Shown: positions 46,168 to 55,486 of the stretch, piece by piece
Layout: each line of letters opens with the position of its first letter
Position numbering within the stretch: the first letter of the stretch is position 1
Source: Mariannaea sp. PMI_226
Lineage: Eukaryota; Ascomycota; Sordariomycetes; Hypocreales; Nectriaceae
DNA length: 64,000 nt
Direction of reading: 5' to 3'
Assembly: GCA_024336345.1 (NCBI GenBank)
Contig: JANFOG010000009.1
Location: 1,736,001 to 1,800,000 of the forward strand
Translations under genes and position numbers: made by a program
The notes under the pieces: model-generated
What the model saw: the letters and a program-made list of their open reading frames with translations, nothing else
What the model was told of the DNA's origin: nothing
The model's database searches: none

Positions 46168-48310
46168 TTAGGGCTCATCTTGTGATTCTTCAGGAGTCAC
46201 GTCGTCTTTATCGGTATCTAGAAGAACACTTCCAGGGGGTGGAAAGTTGGAAAACAAAAGCACACCCATGCCAATAACAGCAATAGCCTAGGATTGGATA
46301 TCATGTGAGAATTCAGTAGTAGACTAGGGATTTCGCCATTTCTTACCGCGTTGCAGAAAAAGGTGGCATACGCTTTACCAATCTGAGCCAGACTGGCAAA
46401 TACAAAGCCAAATAAACCTTGTGTCGATAGCCTAGCAATATTCTCGACTAGAGTAACAGCATTGAGTGCATCCGCTCGCTGAGACTCTGGACACATCTCT
46501 GTAATGACGCCCTTGGCTGCGGGCGCAGATCCAGAGCCGAACGGCAACAGAAAGGCAGCTGCAACAACGCAAAATTAGCTCAGACTGATCTCTCCTTTTA
46601 TGTTATTGTTTCTTTTTATGCAAATTTTCAACCTACCCAGGTAAATGTGCCATCTTTGTGTAGCGAAAGCGGCCACCGTTGTCAGTGCACCGTCGACAAC
46701 TAAACTCCACCTCAAGAAGACGAGATCGAAATGAGAGTTCTCTGCCTCTTGTCTACGGTAGCAAGGTTCTATTGGCTCTTCGACCACTTGTTCTCCAGCT
46801 GTTGCATCAAATTCTCCAGGTGTAGTGGGCAGCAGGGTAGATGTCTCATCGGGATCTAGGGTTTCCGATGCTTGAGTCGCAGGGGAATGAGTCTTAAGTT
46901 GACGCCCCCAAGAGATAATGCGAGGGAACAAAAAGATGAGAAAGAAGCTCCTCATAAGGGCAAACTCTGCCATCAGCCAGCCATTATCGCCTTGATTGAA
47001 CTCGAATGCTGCGGTGGCATACATTTGGATGAGAAGGGGAGCGTAGCCCGTTGCAAGCTGAGGATAGGATGAGCGTCATTCTGAAGGGATTGCTTCATGG
47101 AGGACGGGAGCCTAATGAATGAGAGGGACTTACCACGCCAAGGAAAATTCCCATACAAAGGAAGATGACGCCAAGATGTCTTCTGATTTTCCCATTGGCC
47201 AACTTGAGTCGCTGTGGCACAAGGACTCTCAAGGGAGCCAGGAATCCAGCAGCTCCGGATTGTCCTTGCTTTGTACCATCTGTTAAGGACTCTGGCGAGA
47301 TGTACGGTAAAAAGAATCTTGCATATGTTCCTGCGATGAGAAAAGAGATAAAGGCGACATCAAATGGGGCACGAATGTCGATGTTGTCTCCGATCATTCC
47401 ACCAGCTAACAAAGATAATTAGAATATAACATCGTCTTTCTGACAGAAACCGATGCGACATACCGAGATAACCAATACCTTGGCCAAGCATGATGGCTCC
47501 TTGAAGCTTTCCAAATAAAGCTGTGCGTTTGACGGGTTCCGTAACCTCTCCGGCGATTATGTTGACGACTAGGCTTATATGACAAATCTCCCTTAGCTAG
47601 ATGGTCTTTCAAACCATTTTCTTTTACGTAGACTTACATGTAACCTGCAGGTCCACCTAGTATCGTAATCAATTGAGTGCACTGAATAATCATCATCCCT
47701 GTCCTCTTCCCTGCGACAACGCCGAGGATTTGGGTAGCGACGCGGATTGCTGGCACAAAGGTCTGCACCATCAGCGCAATTCGAGGCCCAAACTTCTTTG
47801 CCGTCCAGCCTGCCACGAAGAGGTTCAAGGTTCCTACCAAGTGTTAGAAAGAGAGAATTTAAAAACAGTTATTGAAGCGATAGTATGGGATATTGAGTTT
47901 ACCGCATAACGTTGTGCTCATCCCAAGAATACTAAACTGTGTCGCAGTTCCAGCAGCAATCTCGTCACGGCTGCATCGATCGCCTGTGCCATTGTAAGGT
48001 GGGTGCGTGTCATAAAAGGAATCGCACTCCATCAGATGGAAGACATAAAAGAGCCTGAGGGTCACCGATTAGAAAACATCACAGTATAGAGTGCGCAGTA
48101 TAGAGGAAAAAGATAAAGAAGACATGCGCAACAGCCAAATTGCTTGTTTTGGACTTACGGCACTTGAGTGTAGCTGAATGCGAGAGTGATGAGAAACCCC
48201 GCAAAGAGAACTCGATTCTCAACATTGAAGGCTCGGCGAAGCCATGATGCAGGGCGAGATTGGCCGTTGGATTTCTTCCGTATAAGCGGTGTTGTTTCGT
48301 CGGTTGCCAT
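46168..48310 (-). CDS. Major facilitator superfamily transporter
   Basis: 544-aa membrane transporter in eight exons: 48310-48159, 48054-47903, 47833-47638, 47573-47464, 47405-47134, 47057-46637, 46558-46347 and 46287-46168 (1635 nt). The N-terminus is hydrophilic (ATDETTPLIRKKSN), followed by about twelve hydrophobic segments. Segment 1 is NRVLFAGFLITLAFSY and the loop after segment 2 reads GWTAKKFGPRIALM, the MFS G-x-x-x-D/K-R-x-G-R/P motif A region. A long acidic cytosolic loop (SETLDPDETSTLLPTTPGEF) separates the two halves. NIIAGEVTEPVKRTALFGKL resembles the fungal MFS group that shares motifs with proton-coupled and tetracycline-type exporters. An extracellular loop with CDSFYDTHPPYNGTGDRC could be disulfide-bonded. 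Substrate unknown. Confidence 0.88.
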
Positions 48311-49171
48311 GACGCTGACGATGCAATGGAGAACTGAATTGATTCGAGATAAAAGAAGAGGCAAAAAAAAAAAAGAATCAATTCGGTAATCCAGTGGCGG
48401 TCTATAGAGAGAACCGCCGGCTGCTTTACCTTTTCGTGATAGCGACCCACAATTTCATATCCGGGCATCTCCGGTCCGAATCTGGAGGCTTTGATGATTC
48501 TGTGGCTGTCGGTGGACTACAATACGTACAGCTGAGCTGAAGAGAGATAGAGCCGGTGTATGAATGAGATAGAGTTAGCATGGTTCGTTGTAGGTATTTA
48601 GAACAGTTTCATCCTCCCTCCTGACCTTACGGGCAAGATTGGATGCCAGGTTTTCTAAGCATCCCAAGAATGGCTGTATGCAGGGAAGGATTCGCTAGAA
48701 GGGAAAAGATTTATTTAGTCAAGAGGATAACTCTTACGAAACTCCAGAATGAACCAAAAAGCCTCTTTAGCTGGTAAACGACCCAAAAGTTGATTCATTG
48801 CTTCTATCCTAATCCATCGAGGTGAGAATCCATTTTACGAGTAACACCAGACAGGGATGTTCACATCAGAGTATCTGTTTCGTCTTCTTGGTCGCACAGG
48901 GCTGGTTTGGGGCTCCAATATTGGAGCGATTCTTGACGATTGGATTGATACAAGGTGAAAAAACCACAACGGTCTAGAACTCTTCATGAGAAGACAAAAG
49001 ACTCGGCTGCAACATCGATCTTGGGAGTCGAGATATGTTATTCACTCCACCAACCTGGGCATTTGCTTCACTATCACATATATAACTAATAAAATAGGCA
49101 AAAATGAGATGATTCAACAATTTGTTTCAATGAGGTGCGCTACCCAAAAACAAAGCTAAATGGCATGTATT
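48311..49171. other. Intergenic, no gene seen
   Basis: Promoter side of the MFS gene and 3' flank of the dioxygenase gene. No supported frame. Confidence 0.5.
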
Positions 49172-50499
49172 CTAATTTGATGTAGCCCGCAAGTAATCTG
49201 CCTTTCCGACACTGTTGGGATCCAAGTAAGGATGCTCACCAATACCAACAACTCGGTTGCCGAAGCGGTCTCCGTATCCGTCGTAGTCGAATGTTGCGGA
49301 ATGGAAGGCGCTTCTGTTATCCCAGATGGCTGTAGAATGTCAGTCATATGATTCATCATAAGAATAATAAAGATTATGCAAGATTTCTACGAGAGGAAGG
49401 GGGAACGCTTACCGATATCATTAGGATTCTGCCACTTGAGACGCACTTGGATTGAATGGTCCTGGGCGACCAAGTCGTAGAACCATGAAAGCAAGTTCTT
49501 GCTCTCCTGCTTGGTCACTCCGTTGATGTGGCCGACATGAGCGCCAATGGGGAAGACACTCTTCCATCCCGTTACCGGATTGGTCCGGATCACGGGATGC
49601 ACAGCCTTGAGGATTTTACCAATATTGTCAGGTGCACCGCGAGGCTTGTCGTACAACTCGAAGCCCTGCTTCTCGGCAATCTGACCAAAGTGAGGTTGGA
49701 AGAAGGTGGCGGTCAACGACTCAAGGAACTTCTGATATGCAGGGCTCAGCCGGTCGTAGACGTCGTAACCAGACGCCCAAAGAGTGTCTGAGGTGATTCC
49801 ATGAGTTAGCTACGATGCCAATCTGAGACAGTTTTCCAACGTTTGGGATATCAACTTACCACCACCAGTGCTGGGCAGCTCAGTTAAGCGGAGAGAGGTA
49901 TAGTCAGCGGGAGTAGGCTCGAACGAGATGTCGGCATGCCATAGCTCATCATCTCTCTTTGTGACCACGATACCATCGTCATTGGTCTTGCGGTAGAACT
50001 TCTCATACTGCTTAGAGCTGATAGTGCTGACTTCGAGGTCAGTGCCGCCCAATTCTCGCTCTGAGTTGAGAAGTGGGTGAATATGCAGAGTAGAAGTGGA
50101 CGGTCGGCCGGTGAGCTCTCCAAGCTTCAGGATGAGCTTCTTTTGAAGTTCGTTGGTCAGACCATCCTGTGCTCTAAAGAAGACAACTCCACGTTGTGAA
50201 ACTATGAATTGTGTTAGTCTAACTATTCCGGATGGACCTAATCGAGTGGCAATTTGCGGAGGAGACTCACTGGTGATGGCTAGGTCCCGAATCAACTCAT
50301 CAGCGTTGGGTGCGTTGAGCCAGTCGACGAGGTTAGCCTTGGGGAATTCCGTTCCAATGGCTGGAGTGACTTCGAAGGACTCGTATTCCTTCAGAGATCC
50401 TGAAAGTTTGAGAGGTTCTCGGACCAATGTTTTGGCTTGTCCCTTTGTATGAATCGGGATTTCAGCTTCAGCCGTGGATGTAACTGCGGAGGGAGCCAT
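49172..50499 (-). CDS. TauD-type alpha-ketoglutarate-dependent dioxygenase
   Basis: 367-aa Fe(II)/2-oxoglutarate dioxygenase resembling fungal taurine/sulfonate dioxygenases. These oxidise sulfonates or related small acids and release sulfite. Four exons: 50499-50271, 50201-49860, 49787-49413 and 49329-49172 (1104 nt). The iron site is H165-x-D167 in ELWHADISF with distal His325 in NRSAFHSATFDY. The 2-oxoglutarate-binding arginine is probably R341 in RFGNRVVGIG. The conserved ITISQRGVVFFRAQDGLT block is created by the first splice. Intron 1 is 69 nt with no stop, so its retention keeps the frame open; it was removed because the joined text fits the family. A sulfate permease lies elsewhere in the window; a shared role in sulfur supply is only a possibility. 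Confidence 0.92.
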
Positions 50500-51918
50500 C
50501 TTGTCTGTGAATGTGAATGATGAAGAATATTAAACCATTGAGATGAAGAGGTAATTCCAATTCCTTTATACCCATGAAGATGCTGGCGCGAAGGCGGGGA
50601 AAGACCTGGATGTATGAGTCTGCGCCGTACGCCTGAGTCGGCTGATAGCTAAACGTCAATTCGCATCATCTTGACACCATTCTCTTGACGGAAGTCGGTT
50701 GCTCAGCGGCCAGTCGCAGCGACGTCGCAGCGATTTACCAATATCTACTGTGGCTATGACGGCAGCGTGGTCTAACATGTCGTGACGCGACGATCCAGCC
50801 AGTCTTAGTCGCCCTAGGCACGATTGCGCCATCGACACCAAATCTAAACCAAAAGTGACCAAACAAGCTGCCACATTTGCGCCCGCCCTCCTTTGTCGGA
50901 ACATTTGCAAGGATTCGTATAGAAATGGCCAGCGTTTGGTTGGATGAGCCAATAGCTGCCGCACCATCCGGCTGGTTTGCGGGGATTGTAGATTGCGCTA
51001 CATGTGGTGTCATGTTAGAGCTGTAACCTAGATAGCTGGCGACGACGCGCATGTCTTTGCTTATCAATGCTGTTGCCAATATAGCACGGAAAATTCATGG
51101 AGGGGAAGAAAGGCGAGTGCAAACATGAGCAACATGGCTCGGTGGTCATGTTGGCGTCGTCCTTTGAAATCCTGTATGATGTAGGTAGATGATGACAGAC
51201 TCTGGTTTAAATCGCGACTCGGCTAGAAGATAGATGAACCTCCTAGCTATTCCGAGACTATATTCAAAGAAGTAGTACCATTTGCAATAATCCCCTCTCA
51301 TCAACTGCAAGTCACCTGTCTTTTTTTTTATCAATTATATCATCCATTATACCATGTGAGACGACATCGCTTGACTCAAATTCTTTACGTCCATCTTTAA
51401 CGCTGCCTGGCCTGGCTCTATTACCAGCATTTTCGCCCGCGGTTGAAGGTGAGATTCCAGTATGCTGATCCAGATGGGCCGTTGATGATGATATTTTCAC
51501 TATCGCTGAAACGGCATAAAACCTTCGTTATGTTCCTGATTTGGATAACACATCCCGTCAGGTTGTTGCTACTAGGGCTTTAGTATTTCCCAAGAAAGTC
51601 GCGGAATATAAATTCTTACCCAACTTTGATCGATTATTGTCCTTTCCACGTTTTCTTGGTCCACGTTGTTTCTGTAGAATTTGTCAGGAACATATCAAAA
51701 CCAGTACACGAAAGAAATGGCTGTTACCCGTGAGAAAGCTCTTGAGTGATAGTTGTTCTGTTCGTTTGATTCTAAATCAGCAGACAGTTTCTCGACAAGT
51801 GTCAAATTTAGACGTACCCAATATCGTAGATGGTACAAGAAGTCTCTGAGCCAGTTGGTCCGGGGTAGGTGCCTATTTTGAAAACTGAATCATACGATAA
51901 AGCCATCTCGTTTGAACG
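50500..51918. other. Intergenic (1.4 kb), no gene seen
   Basis: Upstream of the dioxygenase and downstream of the chitinase, both on the minus strand. Frames at 50656-51079 (-) and 51541-51849 (+) carry no motif and cannot be extended by splicing. Confidence 0.45.
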
Positions 51919-54900
51919 TCAGTAACTTGATTTTGAGCTGGTGGAAGGCAGGATTACATCTGGTAAGGTAACAGTGAGCTTGTAACGGTCGTGGACAATT
52001 AAGAAGGTGAACTTCAGGCCAAACCTGACACCAGCTCCTATCTCAATCGTGCTTCCCGGCTTTGAACTTCCGTATAGGATACTGCCAGGGTAGACAAAGG
52101 CCTCACTGACAACGCCCCTGCTTCCAAGATTCTTTTTAATACGGGCAAGCATAGCGCCAGAGAAATAGGCCCAGCCATTTGAGTAGTCAGGTTTCTCGAT
52201 GCCTTCGCGTGTGGCGAGTTGGTGGCTGATTTGGTAGTAGGGATCAATAGAGATGCATACGTTTGATTGTCCGACCTTGGCTGTGAAACCTGGGAGACTG
52301 ATGGCGTCGTCGGACAACAATGCAGGATTTCCATAGCCAGCTCGGGAAATATCCCACTTGCCTATGCCCCTCAGCCCCATAATCGCATCCATGTTGCCCT
52401 CTACGATGAGCCAACCATCGACGTCTTGAACGCTAAACGAATCCTCACCAACCTTGGTCTGTGATGTATGTTTCAGCAAGTCGAAAAGTCCTTGTGGCAA
52501 ATAATGTGATGAGATCCTTACCACAATTGAGACTCCATACTTGAATTCTGCAGACACATTTCCCGTAACATAGGCTCGCATTTGAGCTTGACATCCTTTT
52601 TTCCCACCAACGCATCGCTGTTTCTGGTTGAAGAGTAACCGAGATAGATCGTGATCAACATTGGCGGCACTATTTTGGCGATAATGGAATTCCGGCTGAG
52701 TGTCGAATAAGTCAAATTCCTTCATGAAGGGTGCTAGGTATTTCCACTCTAGTTTGTTAAGACGGAATACTCGGTCTCTGTCTCGCTCAGCAGCTGGATT
52801 GTTTATGACATTCACCTTCTCGTATTCAATATGAATCTTAGTATCGTTCGCACATCTCCGTATCAGTGCCAAGTTGAAGTCGAACAGGAAATCAAATACT
52901 TGGGTCGATGGATTTCGATGTGCATGATTCTCTGGCACGGTTTGGTCTATTCATTATCAGTCATCACGGCGGAAGTTCAAGCTTCATCACAGACCTTGGG
53001 ATACCCGAACAGAGATAGCTCGAGCAAAGTGGTGACGTGCACACTGTGTAGGTTTTCTCTTGTCAACACTGCATCATATTATCGAGGATTTGACTCACAT
53101 TGTCTGGCATTTCAACCAGCGTGTCCTCTACCCCTCCCTCAAAGAGACGTGCACATGTCCACAAATCCGTATCAAAGCAAACAATCCTGGCGATCTGGAC
53201 TTTGTGAAATGGCTGATCCAGAACATCTGATGGACAGTCGAGGAATACAAATGGTTCAGGGCTGGCAAACGCATGGTGGCGGCGAAAAGAGGACAACGCA
53301 GACGAGTCCCCCGAGGCCCGCAGGTAAACGGGCAGCAATTCTTCTGCATCGGTTGTTTTTGATGAAGGGCGACCTCCGAGAACGAGATCATTAGCCATCC
53401 CTAGAACCCTAGGCCCATCATTCAGAAACTCATGTTCCATCTGAGCAAGACTGAATGGAACGCCAGTCAAAGTCTTGACAGTTTCAAGGTCATAGTTAAT
53501 ATCATTCATCTGATCTCCAATCATCATGACACCTGATAGACCGCGTTCGATGGCGAACTGAATACCAGATTTCAGCGAAACATCGGTTTCGTGACTGTTT
53601 TATGCTGACTCAGTAAATGGTATTTTCCCAAAATCATATGTGACTTCACCTACTCTGCCCAATCATCAGTCTTCCGTACGAGATACTTCAAACTGTCTTC
53701 CTTCCTCTGGTGAATTTGGTCTTTTTTCATAGTTTCTGGACGATTTTATCGTAAGCATCTTTGGGTCCTCGATTCCATACTATGTGATTTCACCTACCCC
53801 GATAATCTGTGATCCATGGCATATCGATGCATTGAGGGCCAATCCCTGTGCTTAATGGTCTATATTGGAATGGGACGTGGCAGAAAGGCCGCGAGGAGCA
53901 CGTATCACTGATCGTGGTGAGATGTCTTCCCATAGTGTGTAGCCCAATAACAATACTTGATGGCTTAACTCCTGCACTCCAGAACTGATAACAAGCAATT
54001 ATGTTAGTAAGGTGAGAAGTGACACCTATGCAGGTGATCTGTATCGCCTACCAGATCGAGTATTGTGTCCAACTGAGTCAAGTTAGAGGGTACATATGTA
54101 CGCCTTTCTTGCAGATGAAAGTAACTATCCCAGATGTGGTCGAGGTCGTAAGTATTTAGATTGATCCAGTCGACTTGGGACTCAATAATTTGAAGATCAA
54201 AATGCTGAAGATACCAGCGAGATGCTGGTACAGTAAATGTGATGATGTAATTGAGACCTTGAGAGTGTATTTCGGTTCTCAGTTCCCTTAGTAGTGCAGT
54301 ATAGTTTTCGCCATCTTCGTCAGTACCGCCTCGCTCATTTGACGAGGGAAGCTCCCAGTCTGCAATATTACCATGGTCAAAATAAAAGGACAGAGAAGCA
54401 TTGAGTTACTTTGAACAAACCAAAATCTATGCATGGTCAGTAGGTATGTTATTGTGGGCAACTTGATTGAGTGCTGCTACTTACTGACACCGTCATATTC
54501 CGTTTCTGAGAGGAAGTTGACAAGGTTCTGAATGAAGCTAGCTCGGTTTCCTTGATTGGATATTAAACTACTGAAAATAGACTGCCAGGTGTTTGGGTAT
54601 CCGAATTGCCAACTAGTCAGGTCAGCGATGACTTTGAGGTGAGGGTTCCTGGTTCTTGCTTCCCTGATCTCATTGATGGAATCCGATGGCACGTCAAACC
54701 CGTCGTGAATCAGGAAATTGGAATCAATGTAAGCATCGGCAATATTGATATGAGTCAACATGTGAACGGGTGTACTCCGTATCTTTCTTTTACCGAAGTC
54801 GCTATGTTCAGGGCGCCATGCTGGCCAAGCACCCCCAACTCTCATGCGCACAGGAGGGGCTGAGACTGTTGGCTCCGGAGCCCATGACTGAGCCACATTT

Positions 54901-54980
54901 CCGAAGACAGTTGCAGGAATATGGCAATAAGTAAGGAGGTATACTGAAAGTGTCGCAAGCCATGGCTGGGAGGAGACCAT
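51919..54980 (-). CDS. Secreted GH18 chitinase, subgroup C-like, with 6-nt micro-exon
   Basis: 862-aa glycoside hydrolase 18 protein that would cleave chitin outside the cell. Nine exons: 54980-54485, 54426-54421, 54359-54052, 53984-53798, 53735-53654, 53594-53099, 53043-52995, 52946-52522 and 52458-51919 (2589 nt). A signal peptide (hydrophobic WLATLSVYLLTYCHI) starts at Met 54980, chosen over a Met 35 codons upstream. The (beta/alpha)8 region includes TPVHMLTHINIADAYI, VIADLTSWQFG, the catalytic motif D163-G-V-N-F-D-W-E170, ERGGTDEDGENYTALLRELR, VDWINLNTYDLDHIWDS, IVIGLHTMGRHL and ITDYRE. After it follows the C-terminal region common to subgroup-C enzymes (NPSTQVFDFLFDF, RVFRLNKLEWKYL). No LysM or CBM18 module is seen between the signal peptide and the GH18 domain. 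The second Asp of the motif is Asn, which the family pattern tolerates. Confidence 0.88.
54421..54426 (-). other. Predicted 6-nt micro-exon inside chitinase gene
   Basis: The hexamer ATTTTG on the minus strand is preceded by CTGACCATGCATAG (branch site plus acceptor) and followed by GTTTGT (donor). Inserting it between exons ending GGTGTCA and beginning ACTGGGAG changes DGVNWE to DGVNFDWE, restoring the GH18 catalytic pattern. Its length is a multiple of three, so skipping leaves the frame intact. Confidence 0.7.
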
Positions 54981-55486
54981 GGTAGTGCACTGGCAATGAC
55001 AGCTGATGGTGCATGGACACCGGTTTGAATCTAAATAACACTCGATGAATGACCTTTTGCCGCGTTGGTGCGTCGTACGTTGCAAGTCAAAAGAAGATTT
55101 TTGCTTGAGTCGGTGATATTGAATCCCGGCAGAAGCGCTGAAAAGAAGAATGCTTGCTAGTTCGCGTCCTGTCTTCGGAGGCTGCCTATTTCCGTCCGAC
55201 GGTTAAAATCCTGCTTCCCTGGCCTCGCTTTGGCTTAGCCGGGTTACCCTGGAGCTTCCGACAGGAGACATCAAAACCTGTTTCTTAAAAAGATTCATGC
55301 GAACAGATTAAATGATTCTAACCTATAACTAATGATAAGTCCATAAAAGAGATGAGTACTGAAAAGAATCAGGACAGCGCACTACGAACGTCAATGAAGT
55401 GTCGACGGCAATAATCACATAACCATTTAGCTGAGTTGACCAGTTATTCGCTCCTAACCCTACAATTCTTCTAACCAACAGATTCC
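54981..55486. other. Intergenic: chitinase promoter side
   Basis: Short region between the 5' end of the chitinase gene and the 3' end of the proline-rich gene, both on the minus strand. No further gene seen. Confidence 0.5.
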
